Source: Sphingobium terrigena
GTDB lineage: Bacteria; Pseudomonadota; Alphaproteobacteria; Sphingomonadales; Sphingomonadaceae
Length of the DNA stretch: 64,000 nucleotides
Direction of reading: 5' to 3'
Assembly: GCF_003591655.1 (NCBI RefSeq)
Contig: NZ_QVRA01000010.1
Coordinates: 1 to 64,000 of the forward strand
Below, in pieces: positions 1 to 7,913 of this stretch. Below the pieces are notes generated by a model that was given only the letters and a program-made list of their open reading frames with translations, did not search any database and was not told the origin of the DNA. Numbering within the stretch: position 1 is the first letter of the stretch; the number at the start of each line of letters is the position of its first letter. The position numbers and the translations under genes were made by a program.

Positions 1-1053
1 AGGCGCAGTCGCCACCTTGGCCCGCACGGCGGCATGCCGATGCAGGTCGACATAGCTGGCCAAAGGAGCGGAAAGTTCGGGGCGGACCGTCTTTTCCAGC
101 TCGTCGCCGCGTTCCAGACGCCGTGCTTCCTTCTGGCTGATATAGCCCTCATGGACCGCAACGTCGCCGCCATGGCCGACCGCGATATAGATGCGGCCTC
201 CCTTCTTCTTGGGGCAATGGACATGCTCCCAATGATGGAAGGTCTCGCCGCGGGCCAGGACTAGGACATCGTTCCATCCCGCCTCGCGATAATCATCCGC
301 CAGCGCGGTGATCGCGTCCTCCTGCGCCTGCCAGAACTGCCCTGCATCGGCAAAATAGCTGTCTCCGCCGAACAGGTCGGCGACGATCTCGCCTGTGTAG
401 AGGGACAGGTCGAACAGCGCCTTGCTGGTGGCGATGGCGTGACCGCCCATCAGCCAGCTTTTGAGCGCGTGGCCAATCGGCGTATAGGCGCTGCCATCGT
501 CCAGCAGGGCCAGCCATTCGCGCTGTCTTGGCCGGGACGCGAGGGTCAGGTGCCGGACGGTGACGGCATCGATAGCCCCGTTGCGATAAAGGGTGCGAAT
601 ACGTGGCAGCAGGTTGCCCAGCGCCAGCGTTCGCTTCACCTGCAGCGAGGTGAGGCCAAAGGTCAGCGCTATGTCTTCGGGCGAACGGCCTTCCCTGACC
701 AGCCGGGTGAAACTCTCCCAGCGCGTCACCTCGTCGGGATCGAGCCGGGCGATATTCTCGATCAGCGAGGCTTCGAGCGCAGCGGCATCGTCGCCCGCTT
801 CCATGACCGCACAGGGTAGCGGATCGATGCCGCCGCTCTCCTGCGCCACGGCAAGGGCGGCATGATAGCGCCGCTTGCCTGCCACGATCTCGTAGGTGGT
901 GGGACTGCCGTTCTGCCGTACGATCAGCGGCACGAGTATGCCCCGTGCCCGCACGGAGGGCAGGATGTTGGTAAGGTCTGGCTGCTTCTTCACGCCGCGC
1001 ATGTTGGCGGGCGAGACCGAGAGGCAGGCGATGTCGATATGCTTGAGTTCCAT
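1..1053 (-). CDS. ParB/Spo0J-like partition protein (partial)
   Basis: The C-terminus runs off the left edge; 351 codons are visible. The frame begins MELKHIDIACLSVSPANMRG. It shows the ParB N-terminal (ParB/Srx) fold: a substrate-binding stretch ending in the G-x-R-R motif (AGKRRYHAAL, about residues 59-68), then the L-I-E-N-I-A-R box (about residues 98-104). A helix-turn-helix region follows (about 115-165, including SPEDIALTFGLTSLQVKR). These boxes form the CTP/DNA-binding core in ParB proteins. The C-terminal part is acidic and uncharacterised. No parA is visible. Proteins of this long, solitary type are common on sphingomonad plasmids and ICEs, so a role in element maintenance or transfer regulation is inferred. 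The start has a purine-rich RBS (ggagcagaaag) upstream. Confidence 0.85.
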   Translation of the reverse strand, partial: MELKHIDIACLSVSPANMRGVKKQPDLTNILPSVRARGILVPLIVRQNGSPTTYEIVAGKRRYHAALAVAQESGGIDPLPCAVMEAGDDAAALEASLIENIARLDPDEVTRWESFTRLVREGRSPEDIALTFGLTSLQVKRTLALGNLLPRIRTLYRNGAIDAVTVRHLTLASRPRQREWLALLDDGSAYTPIGHALKSWLMGGHAIATSKALFDLSLYTGEIVADLFGGDSYFADAGQFWQAQEDAITALADDYREAGWNDVLVLARGETFHHWEHVHCPKKKGGRIYIAVGHGGDVAVHEGYISQKEARRLERGDELEKTVRPELSAPLASYVDLHRHAAVRAKVATAP

Positions 1054-1555
1054 GTCTTTCTGCTCCTTCTCTAACAGCGCACCGGCCCCGGACGGCGGGG
1101 TGGGCGGCAGGAGCGATCCGGCAGTCCCGCCGAACAAGGCGGGCCGCACCTGAAAGGCCGGAACTCAAGTGGAGGAGCCGCGCACAGCGCGGTTTGCGGC
1201 ACGCCGCGGCGGGACTAGAGGAGAGGGACGCCCACCCCGCTTGTTCGGAGCCGCAACAGCCTCATCGCGCCCCGCGCGATGGCCGCTGGCCGGTCAGTGA
1301 CCGGCACGCGTGAGCGATCGTCACCCGGCAGGGACGAGACAAGCGCAGCGCAGGCTCGGTGGCGCGAAGCGACATAGAGCGCGGTCCGGTCAAGGACACG
1401 CCATGGACTTTTGTGCTTGTCAGCCCTTGGGCGTGGATATCGATTAGTTGCAAGTCGCAGGAAATGGATCATCATGTTTCAATGATGACGTCTGCATCGC
1501 TTGACATACCTCTCGGAATGCATTTGAGGCCGCGTTCATTGCAAGGAGGCTATGG
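1054..1555. other. Intergenic region with dyads, no gene
   Basis: These 500 bases lie between the divergent parB-like and sce7726-like genes. I found no convincing coding frame. The parB side is very GC-rich and holds short inverted repeats, for example 1178-1192 (CCGCGC, 3-base centre, GCGCGG) and 1289-1305. The right-hand 100 bases become AT-richer toward the cargo gene and contain a TTGACA at 1501-1506 that could be a -35 element, though no good -10 follows at normal spacing. It probably carries both promoters. Confidence 0.5.
1289..1305. promoter_or_regulatory. Perfect 17-bp palindrome upstream of parB
   Basis: GCCGGTCA-G-TGACCGGC is a perfect 8+1+8 dyad, 236 bases upstream of the parB-like start. 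Its size and symmetry would suit a ParB binding site or a repressor operator. The sequence does not match the canonical chromosomal parS, and no other copy was noticed, so the role is open. Confidence 0.35.
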
Positions 1556-2239
1556 ATGGATGAAGCTCAGATCAAAGCAGCTGTTCTCAACCACCTCCGA
1601 TCCGTTGCCCCGCGAGGAAAAAAGCCAACGGTTACAAGTGAGTTCACTCTAGGAAATGCGTCAGTGCGCGCCGATCTTGCAATTCTGGCGGACGAATTTA
1701 TCGGTGTTGAGATCAAAAGCGCTACCGATACGCTGAAGCGCGTTCCCTCTCAGATGGCAGGCTATGCGCTGCACTTTGACCAAGTTGTCCTGGTTGTAGC
1801 GGAACGGCATCTAAAGCGTTTGGTGGCGGAGGATTTGTGCGGCGCATCGCTTTGGACTGTGACCAAGGACGGCGGCATTGTCCCCGTGCATCACGGGCGC
1901 GCTAACAAGATTGCTGCTCCGGCTTACATGAATTTGCTGACCCAGGCTGAAATTGAGCGCTTGGTCTATCGCCCGAACGCTCAGCGTCCAAGCAGTGCAG
2001 GTTTAAGCGACGCGGCGATTCGTAACGCTTTCACCAAAGCGTTTGAGCAGCGTTATAATCCGACCAGCGAGACATTCTGGCGTGCTGTGGCTCGGCGCAA
2101 GATCCGGGCGCAGGATCTGACGCTGCTCAGCAGGTTCTCGGAAGAGCGAGTTCGGCGCCGTGCTGTCGCACAACAGCAGGCGGATTTCTGGCAAAGCTGG
2201 ACCGACAACTTTCGATCAAATTTCATGCTGACGGCTTAG
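1556..2239 (+). CDS. sce7726-like predicted nuclease
   Basis: A 227-residue protein resembling the sce7726 family (recalled from family knowledge). The N-terminal 85 residues have the PD-(D/E)xK nuclease layout: E29, D40 (RADLAIL), E52-x-K54 (GVEIKS), then Q66/Y70 after the core (QMAGY), and a hydrophobic strand VVLVVAERH. Such a core would give metal-dependent DNA cleavage; the substrate is unknown. The rest is helical and basic with no recognised domain. The start is set by AAGGAGG at 1543-1549, six bases before ATG. The gene is convergent with the Beta-family gene and overlaps its end by 4 bases. In Sorangium, sce7726 is paired with sce7725, which I recall as Beta-like, so the pairing here fits a functional unit. 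GC content is lower than in the core genes. Confidence 0.7.
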   Translation: MDEAQIKAAVLNHLRSVAPRGKKPTVTSEFTLGNASVRADLAILADEFIGVEIKSATDTLKRVPSQMAGYALHFDQVVLVVAERHLKRLVAEDLCGASLWTVTKDGGIVPVHHGRANKIAAPAYMNLLTQAEIERLVYRPNAQRPSSAGLSDAAIRNAFTKAFEQRYNPTSETFWRAVARRKIRAQDLTLLSRFSEERVRRRAVAQQQADFWQSWTDNFRSNFMLTA

Positions 2240-3306
2240 AGGTCCCAGTCTTCCTCGGTATCCCTCGCGGCTCCAGGATCACCATAGAAGCACTGCACTT
2301 GCAGATGAAGGTTTACCCTGGCCGCAGTCGCTTTGTTCGGGTTTGAAATCGCCGACATGTCTCCGGCGGCGGTTCGCTCGATCATTTGCGTCCCCCACAC
2401 ACGCAACGTCGGGTCCCAACAGCTTGTGTCGCGCATCAAGGCCGAGGCTTGGAACTGATATGCGGCAAATCCAAAGTCATCTGATCGAAAAAATTTCCAG
2501 TTATCTTGCAAAGGATAGTCGATGCGCGGGGCGGGAGTTCCGCCACCTCCGAGCTGCTTTTCTGCTCTGACGCTACCTCTATCGCTGTAGATCAGGCTCC
2601 TCGTACCGATTTGGCCCCTAACCTCGTTGAACAACAGGCGCTCATAGATCGCCTGCTCTGTCAGGTCTTTGAACCCTTCAGGAAACGAAGAAGCGGAAAT
2701 TGAAACGCGGGCGGCCGGTGCCCGACTTAGAATGGAATTTATATATCCTACGCAGATTGCGGCAGCCTGCAGATGATCGCGACTGGCCCGGCCGAAATCC
2801 AATACGAATATGACGTCCCTCCCGCCGTCGCTATTGGCCGCGATTGTCGCCGCCAAAAGATCAAGCGCTCCAAAAGCTAGTTTTGGTACGATGACAAACA
2901 GCCCACGGCCGAGCTTGTGCAGGCACTGCACTTGAGCGGGTAATTCTGCGGTGTGTTGAAGCTGCACAGCTGGAATGAAGTTAGGATGCACTTCAATAAA
3001 TGCGCACCAGTTGGCATAGGCTTCTGCTGGCTGCCGCAAGGCATTAAGTTGATGATGGACCGGCCTGACTGCGTCCTTGCTGTCTGGATCAGCAAGTGAA
3101 ATGACGCAGGGCCGCTCTCCATAGGCAAGCGCCAAACGTTCGAGGCCACGATCTAGATTATGGGAACTGCTCCATGGCCTAAGATGGACTATTGGAAGCA
3201 ATGCATCCTTGGTCTGACCCGGTAGCTCTTCAAGGGCTCGCATTTCTGCGGGATAGAGAGACAAAAGGGGAAGATACGGAATCTCATCCAAATTACGAAG
3301 AGCCAT
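2236..3306 (-). CDS. Beta-family protein (T4 beta-protein-like)
   Basis: A 356-residue protein. The N-terminus (IPYLPLLSLYPAEMRALEEL, then about residues 35-45 LLPIVHLRP) fits the pattern of the Beta protein family (Pfam Beta_protein): a Y-x-P-x-L start, an A-L helix, then a PL/IxE-like strand. Alternating strands and helices such as RDVIFVLDFGRAS suggest a TIM-barrel-like alpha/beta fold. No catalytic motif is recognised and the biochemical role of the family is unknown. It is the last gene of a three-gene minus-strand operon (membrane protein, ImmA/IrrE protease, this gene; gaps of 9 and 12 bases). It ends tail-to-tail, overlapping the predicted nuclease gene by 4 bases. The context suggests a defence or stress module, as inference only. 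Confidence 0.65.
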   Translation of the reverse strand: MALRNLDEIPYLPLLSLYPAEMRALEELPGQTKDALLPIVHLRPWSSSHNLDRGLERLALAYGERPCVISLADPDSKDAVRPVHHQLNALRQPAEAYANWCAFIEVHPNFIPAVQLQHTAELPAQVQCLHKLGRGLFVIVPKLAFGALDLLAATIAANSDGGRDVIFVLDFGRASRDHLQAAAICVGYINSILSRAPAARVSISASSFPEGFKDLTEQAIYERLLFNEVRGQIGTRSLIYSDRGSVRAEKQLGGGGTPAPRIDYPLQDNWKFFRSDDFGFAAYQFQASALMRDTSCWDPTLRVWGTQMIERTAAGDMSAISNPNKATAARVNLHLQVQCFYGDPGAARDTEEDWDL

Positions 3307-3318
3307 GCATCCCCCAGT

Positions 3319-3810
3319 TTATAGCCCAAGCTTAATTTTCATTGCAGATTCGGATACACCAAATCGCTTTGAAAGATGCAGCGGAATATCATTGATATTC
3401 AAGACCTCACTATTCGCCTTGATCCTCTGAACAAGGTGATCTGGCATGAGTATGTCAGCCGCCAGCCTATTCGCTTCAGCTTCTATTTTGCCGGATAAGC
3501 TCGATCGGTAGAGAACGTCATCGGTAATACCTTTGCCGATTTCGGATTGGTGAAGCAAAAAATGTGCGATCTCATGCGCCACCGTAAATCTTTGCCGAAC
3601 TGCCGCATCATGGCGGTTTACACGGATTACAAAGCTATTGCCTTCCGGTCTGATCTCACCTGAAATGCCAGGGGCCAGGGTCGCCGCCTTGACGCTTAGA
3701 CCGAAGCCTCTTGCCAACGCAGCAAGATCAACGGGTGCCTCCGCTTGATGCTGTTCAACGGCTGCTCGCAATTTCGCAGGCAAATTGCTCCATTCTCGGC
3801 TTACAGTCAT
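3319..3810 (-). CDS. ImmA/IrrE family metallo-endopeptidase
   Basis: A 163-residue protein with the zinc-protease motif H79-E-I-A-H83 (FTVAHEIAHFLLH). A downstream glutamate segment (EAEANRLAADILMP, about residues 110-123), typical of ImmA/IrrE enzymes, supplies the third ligand. The short helical tail ends with a possible helix-turn-helix (LSKRFGVSESAMKIKL). In other elements these proteases cleave a repressor or regulator on a damage or quorum signal. Here there is no adjacent XRE repressor, so the substrate may be one of the neighbours (membrane protein or Beta protein) or a distant protein. It is closely spaced in an operon with both. Codon use is AT-richer than in core genes, which suggests horizontal origin. 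Confidence 0.88.
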   Translation of the reverse strand: MTVSREWSNLPAKLRAAVEQHQAEAPVDLAALARGFGLSVKAATLAPGISGEIRPEGNSFVIRVNRHDAAVRQRFTVAHEIAHFLLHQSEIGKGITDDVLYRSSLSGKIEAEANRLAADILMPDHLVQRIKANSEVLNINDIPLHLSKRFGVSESAMKIKLGL

Positions 3811-3818
3811 TTAAGCAC

Positions 3819-4289
3819 CTATCTGCCTTCATCCGACGAACTATCGTCGTCGGCTGCGAGGTCATCATTTCTTCCACCTCCGAAAAGGACGGAATCTACC
3901 CGACTCTGTATCAGCTCAGCGATGGTTGCAGAGTCGAGAATTTTCTCAGCCTCCCTCTTCAAATAATCACGAATTTGCGCCTGTTCCATGTGGCGCTCCA
4001 CCTCTTCGATTGCCACCTTTTTTGCAGCTTTCTTCGCCGCCTTCTCGGATGCGCCCCTGACCTGATCAAACCCCCAGAAGGCTGCGATAGCGAGTCCGAC
4101 ACCTAAAACTGTGATGATCAAAGCTACAGCGGCAAGAAGGGTGGCTGCTAAATCAGGATAGCTCCAGCCCCAAGACTTCAAATTCCCTGCTACAATAAGC
4201 GCAATGGCTGCGCCGCCGCCTCCTAACAATGCGCCCAGAAGGCACCAAAGGACGCGGCTGGCCGACGGTTGCGATTGTTCTGTCACCAC
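3819..4289 (-). CDS. Two-helix membrane protein in island operon
   Basis: A 156-residue protein of unknown family and first gene of the operon with the ImmA/IrrE protease and Beta protein. It has two hydrophobic segments (about residues 13-34 and 47-72), then a highly charged Ala/Lys/Glu-rich helix (about 78-115) likely to form a coiled coil. The tail is acidic and Ser/Asp-rich. The topology suggests a small cytoplasmic-facing anchor. The start is uncertain: two consecutive GTG codons follow AGGAGG at very short spacing (1 and 4 bases). A sensor, an effector that damages the membrane, or a scaffold for the protease are all possible; nothing in the sequence decides. Confidence 0.6.
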   Translation of the reverse strand: MVTEQSQPSASRVLWCLLGALLGGGGAAIALIVAGNLKSWGWSYPDLAATLLAAVALIITVLGVGLAIAAFWGFDQVRGASEKAAKKAAKKVAIEEVERHMEQAQIRDYLKREAEKILDSATIAELIQSRVDSVLFGGGRNDDLAADDDSSSDEGR

Positions 4290-4364
4290 CCCTCCTCTAA
4301 AAGATCAGCCATTCTACGCGGAATCCTGAAAACTCACCACCATGTCTTGGCACACGGTCCGCCA

Positions 4365-5579
4365 TCAACGTCTGCCGAAGCGCGCCTTGATAACCTTTTC
4401 AGCCGCACGGAGCTGATCGAGATAGTCACTCCAATATTGCATCATTTTCACCCGCTCGTTCCAATGCTCCCCGCGCAGATAGGCGCGTCGGACATCGTTG
4501 TTTTCGACATGGGCCAATTGCCGTTCGACCGCGTCTGGATGCCATTTGCGGCTTTCGTTGAGCAGCGTGCTGGCCGTCGCGCGGAAGCCGTGCCCGGTCA
4601 TCTGCGTCTTGTCATAGCCCAGCCGCCGAAGCGCGGCGTTGACGGTGTTCTCCGACATAGGCCGTCTCGGGTCGCGAATGCTGGGAAACAGATATTTGGA
4701 ATGGCCCGTAATGGGGTAGAGTGCTTCGAGCAGATCCATCACCTGGGTCGACAGCGGCACGCGATGCGCACGTCCCATTTTCATCTTCTCCGCCGGGATC
4801 GTCCAGATAGCGAGATCCGGGTCGAACTCGGTCCACTCGGCATGACGAAGCTCGCCGGGGCGGACGAAGGTGTGGATGCCAATCTTGAGCGCAATTTCTA
4901 CAGCGGGCTGGCCCTCATAGCCCCACAGCGCTCGAAGCAGCTCTCCGACCTCACCAGGGTCAGTGATGGCGGCGCGATGTGTGACCTTGGGCGTAATGAG
5001 CGCGCCTTGGAGATCAGCGGTGACGTCGCGTTGCGCGCGGCCGGTGGCGATGGCGTAACGTATAATGCTGCCGCAGGTGGTTCGCAGCCGCCTTGCCGAT
5101 TCGTAACGGCCCTTCACCTCGACCGTGCGCAGGACAGCGAGGACTTCCGGCGCGGTCAGTTCGCCAATCGGCCGCTCGCCGATGATCGGCTCGGCATAGC
5201 GCAGCAGCCAGCGCATCTTTTCCATCGTGGCTTTCGAACGCCCTTCGGCTTCCAGCTTGGCAAGCCATTCCTGCGCCACTTCGCCAAAACTCGTTCCGCC
5301 ATTCAGCGCTAGGGCGCGTGCAAGCTTTTTATGGGTGGATGGGTTTGTGCCACGTTCGAGCAGCTTGCTGGCTTCCGTGCGCTTCTCCCTGGCCTCCTTG
5401 AGCGAAACTTCGGGATAAACGCCGAGGGACAGGGTCTGCCGTTTGCCGCGATGCGAGAAGTTCCAGCGCCAGTAGCGGGCGCCATTCGGATTCACGAGCA
5501 GATAGAGCCCGTGCATGTCACCGACCTTGAACGGCTTCTCGCGGAGCCCGACTTTGCGAATGGCGGCATCTGTGAGCAT
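4365..5579 (-). CDS. P4-type tyrosine integrase
   Basis: A 404-residue site-specific recombinase. The N-terminus (about residues 1-90) is the DUF4102 arm-binding domain typical of P4-like integrases (LTDAAIRKV start, GLYLLVNPNGARYWRW). A SAM-like core-binding domain follows (about 100-190), then the catalytic domain. R240 (FVRPGELR), H330-x-x-R333 (GHGFRATA) and the nucleophile Y382 (MQYWSDYL) are present, so the enzyme looks intact. Its start lies 154 bases from the tRNA-Phe 3' end, as expected for an integrase promoter next to att. It would mediate integration into and excision from the tRNA gene. Confidence 0.95.
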   Translation of the reverse strand: MLTDAAIRKVGLREKPFKVGDMHGLYLLVNPNGARYWRWNFSHRGKRQTLSLGVYPEVSLKEAREKRTEASKLLERGTNPSTHKKLARALALNGGTSFGEVAQEWLAKLEAEGRSKATMEKMRWLLRYAEPIIGERPIGELTAPEVLAVLRTVEVKGRYESARRLRTTCGSIIRYAIATGRAQRDVTADLQGALITPKVTHRAAITDPGEVGELLRALWGYEGQPAVEIALKIGIHTFVRPGELRHAEWTEFDPDLAIWTIPAEKMKMGRAHRVPLSTQVMDLLEALYPITGHSKYLFPSIRDPRRPMSENTVNAALRRLGYDKTQMTGHGFRATASTLLNESRKWHPDAVERQLAHVENNDVRRAYLRGEHWNERVKMMQYWSDYLDQLRAAEKVIKARFGRR

Positions 5580-5732
5580 GACGATGTTTTCCCGGTTTCA
5601 ATGCCGTGAAAAATACCGTTGGCGCATCCAGGTGGCAAGGTACGGGCCCGGACGAGGGTGGACCAGATACCGCAAACCGCTAAAAATGTACCGTCGATTC
5701 CGGACGGCTATGGACATGAAAAACAAGGGAAA

Positions 5733-5808
5733 TGGTGCCCGGAGACGGATTCGAACCGCCGACACAGCGATTTTCAATCGCTTGCTCTACCAACTGAGCT
5801 ATCCAGGC
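5733..5808 (-). tRNA. tRNA-Phe (GAA)
   Basis: The full cloverleaf can be folded. The acceptor stem is GCCTGGA with TCCGGGC (one G-T pair). The D-arm is TAGCTCAGTTGGTAGAGCA, and the anticodon stem AGCGA/TCGCT holds the loop TTGAAAA with anticodon GAA. The TPsiC loop is GGTTCGAATCC. The 3' CCA is encoded (5733-5735). The 3' end faces the integrase gene, so this is the attachment site of the island; the gene is intact after integration. Confidence 0.97.
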
Positions 5809-5856
5809 ACAGCCAACTGCGGATGGCTCCGCCCGATGGAAGCGTGCCTATAGTCG

Positions 5857-6051
5857 TCAATCTGCGTCGCTGTCTAGCCCATAATCGCTGCTTTTTTGCA
5901 TCCCTTCTTCCGCCGGCGGACCGGGTACGCGATAGCCCTCGCCCAGCCATTGCAGCAGGTCGCGGTCGCGGCAGGCGGGGCTGCAAAAGGGGCGGGTTTC
6001 CGGCTTTGCGGGCTGGCGGCAGACCGGGCAGGCAGCGGATTTAGGCGACAT
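5857..6051 (-). CDS. yacG: DNA gyrase inhibitor YacG
   Basis: A 64-residue zinc-finger protein with C-P-x-C (residues 9-12) and a second pair in PFCSPACRDRDLLQWLGEGYRV. This is the conserved YacG signature, including the D-L-x-x-W stretch. YacG binds GyrB and blocks DNA binding by gyrase. The gene overlaps the end of the RNase E/G-like gene by 11 bases, so it is the last member of the infA-maf-RNase-yacG series ahead of the tRNA. Confidence 0.92.
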   Translation of the reverse strand: MSPKSAACPVCRQPAKPETRPFCSPACRDRDLLQWLGEGYRVPGPPAEEGMQKSSDYGLDSDAD

Positions 6052-7030
6052 GGCCCGCCCCCAGCGCCAGCGTCGCGCCGGCCGTCAGGGTGATCGCGCC
6101 GCCGCGCCGCTTGGCCAGTTGTTCGATCCAGTCACTCTTGCGATAGAGCAGGTCGATGATCGCCGGTGCGGCCGTCAGCGTCGCCGGGCCACCATTGCCA
6201 TGCCGCTCCGCCCGGCGCAGCAGCGCCAGCGCTGCTGTCTCGACCGGATCGGCGCGCAGCAGTTCGATCAGGTTGGCCCGCTCGCGCTTGCGGATGATCT
6301 GGAGGAAGCCGAAGCCGTTGACCGCGGTGCGCTCGAACGGAAGCGGCAGATATTTGTCGATCTGCGCCGCCGCGATCATCCGCTCATCCTTGTTGTTCAT
6401 GGTCGGCAGGTCGATGCCGATCGACCCTGACAGCCCCATGCGGCGAATCGTCTGCGCCGCAATCTTGGCACCCTTCGGCCCCAGCTGCGCAGGTGGTAGC
6501 GATCCGTCGACATCGATCAGCAGCATGGCGGGCGTGACGTAAAGGCGAAGCGCCGCCGCCTCGGTGCCAACATCGCCGCTGATCGCCTCTTCCATCAACT
6601 CGGTCCAGCCGACGGCTTCCAGCCGGTCCTCCTCATGCGCGGGGCAGGGGACGACCGGGGTACCGGTGGCGCGCAGCCTTTGGAGCAGGCTTGGCCCGGC
6701 ATGGGGCTTGCTGCCGGGCTGGGCGATGCGACCCTTGGCGCGTTTGGGACGGCCCTCTTCGGGGATCGCTTCGCGCAATATTTCGACCAGCACGGTCGAT
6801 CCTTCGGACGTGCGCGGCGGCAGCGGCTCGATCAGCACTTCTTCCTGGCTGATCAGCCGCACGACGCCGCGCTTCTTGGGGATCAGCGTCTGGGTCAGAC
6901 GACCCTGCGCAACGGCACCTGCGCGCACCCCGCCGGTCTCGCGCTCGATCAGCGCCTCGACCAGGCGGCCCTTTTCCACCAGCGCGGCGCGGGCCTCGCC
7001 AATGCCTTCTTCGTAAAGCCATTCGGCCAT
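6041..7030 (-). CDS. RNase E/G family ribonuclease (short form)
   Basis: A 329-residue protein related to the catalytic half of RNase G/E. The stretch LYVTPAMLLIDVDGSLPP (about residues 163-180) matches the RNase E catalytic strand with its metal-binding aspartate. GSIGIDLPTM and NGFGFLQIIRKRER match later conserved blocks. It lacks a clear S1 domain at the N-terminus and the C-P-x-C zinc link of RNase E. This shortened form occurs in sphingomonads between maf and yacG. It probably processes RNA, but the full-length RNase E/G is expected elsewhere. It follows maf closely (8-base gap) and overlaps yacG. Confidence 0.8.
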   Translation of the reverse strand: MAEWLYEEGIGEARAALVEKGRLVEALIERETGGVRAGAVAQGRLTQTLIPKKRGVVRLISQEEVLIEPLPPRTSEGSTVLVEILREAIPEEGRPKRAKGRIAQPGSKPHAGPSLLQRLRATGTPVVPCPAHEEDRLEAVGWTELMEEAISGDVGTEAAALRLYVTPAMLLIDVDGSLPPAQLGPKGAKIAAQTIRRMGLSGSIGIDLPTMNNKDERMIAAAQIDKYLPLPFERTAVNGFGFLQIIRKRERANLIELLRADPVETAALALLRRAERHGNGGPATLTAAPAIIDLLYRKSDWIEQLAKRRGGAITLTAGATLALGAGHVA

Positions 7031-7038
7031 GTCAGTTC

Positions 7039-7623
7039 CTAATCGATTGCATAGCCCGCCGCCTTCAACAGCGTGCGGGTTTCATAAAGCGGCAGGCCCA
7101 TGATCGCGCTGTGGCTGCCCTGAATCGCGCGGATCAGGCCAGCGGCCCGCCCCTGTATGGCATAGCCGCCCGCCTTGCCCCGCCATTCGTCGCTGGCCAT
7201 ATAGCGGTCGATCTCGCTGCGCTCCAGCGGCTTGAAGGTGACGATGTTGGTGGACAGGCGATGTCGTGCCTTGCCTGCGGCATCGATCAGCGTGATCGCG
7301 CTCAGTACGCGATGTCGCCGCCCCGACAGCAGGGTAAGGCAGGCGCGTGCCTCCTCCTCGGTCTCTGCCTTGGGCAATATGCGCCGACCCGCCGCAACGA
7401 CCGTGTCGCCCGACAGGATCAGTGCGCCCGGATGTCGCGCCGCGACGATCGCCGCCTTGTCCGCCGCGACCCGCGCGGCATAGACGGACGGCAATTCGCC
7501 CTTGCGCGGGGTTTCGTCGCAATCGGCCGGGGCCACGGCATCGGGCGCAACGCCGATCTGCCCCAGCAGCGCCAGGCGCCGGGGGGATGCGGAAGCAAGA
7601 ATGAGCCGCATCGGGCCTGACAC
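7039..7623 (-). CDS. maf: Maf-like nucleotide pyrophosphatase
   Basis: A 194-residue protein with the Maf signature: LILASASPRR near the N-terminus, ARHPGALILSGDTVV in the middle, and YAIQGRAAGLI near the end. Maf/YhdE proteins hydrolyse non-canonical or modified nucleoside triphosphates (dTTP/UTP or m7GTP types). A second possible start, the Met of MRLILASASP, is four codons downstream and fits family length better. The gene lies 8 bases after infA, in one transcription unit. Confidence 0.92.
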   Translation of the reverse strand: MSGPMRLILASASPRRLALLGQIGVAPDAVAPADCDETPRKGELPSVYAARVAADKAAIVAARHPGALILSGDTVVAAGRRILPKAETEEEARACLTLLSGRRHRVLSAITLIDAAGKARHRLSTNIVTFKPLERSEIDRYMASDEWRGKAGGYAIQGRAAGLIRAIQGSHSAIMGLPLYETRTLLKAAGYAID

Positions 7624-7631
7624 CCGTTGGC

Positions 7632-7850
7632 TTATTTGAAGCGGTAGGTGATCCGACCCTTGGTCAGGTCGTAGGGCGTCAGTTCGACCAGCACCTCGTC
7701 CCCCACGAGGACGCGGATGCGATTCTTGCGCATTTTACCAGCGGTATGGCCGAGGATCTCATGATCATTCTCAAGCCGGACGCGGAACATGGCGTTGGGG
7801 AGAAGCTCCACAACCTGTCCGCGCATTTCAAGCAGTTCTTCTTTGGCCAT
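7632..7850 (-). CDS. infA: Translation initiation factor IF-1
   Basis: A 72-residue protein that covers the whole IF-1 OB fold: [20 protein letters not shown] at the start and [16 protein letters not shown] at the end. IF-1 binds the 30S A site during initiation. The length equals the usual 72 residues. It is the first gene of the infA-maf-RNase-yacG series. The 63 bases between bioA and its start hold an AT-rich stretch that may be its promoter. Confidence 0.98.
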   Translation of the reverse strand: MAKEELLEMRGQVVELLPNAMFRVRLENDHEILGHTAGKMRKNRIRVLVGDEVLVELTPYDLTKGRITYRFK

Positions 7851-7913
7851 AATATCCCGAATTCAAAAAATCGCGCCGCCATAGCGCCAATTCATCCAAA
7901 ATGAAAGGCGGCT

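Larger units (their letters stand above)
1..5735. mobile_element. Integrative element (partial) in tRNA-Phe
   Basis: This is the right-hand end of a genomic island or ICE. A P4-type tyrosine integrase gene is the first gene beside the 3' end of tRNA-Phe, the usual arrangement for elements that use a tRNA 3' end as attachment site. A ParB-like gene typical of plasmids and ICEs lies further in. The cargo between about 1.5 and 4.3 kb is visibly less GC-rich than the rest of the window. The other end, and the second att copy (a repeat of the tRNA 3' end), must lie left of position 1. No second copy of the TPsiC-arm sequence is visible between 1 and 5700. The exact att core cannot be fixed from one end. 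Confidence 0.75.

Noticed and set aside
293..1168. 291-codon minus-strand frame
   Set aside because: It is in a different frame from the ParB-like protein, which shows true family motifs, and its Arg-rich sequence has none.
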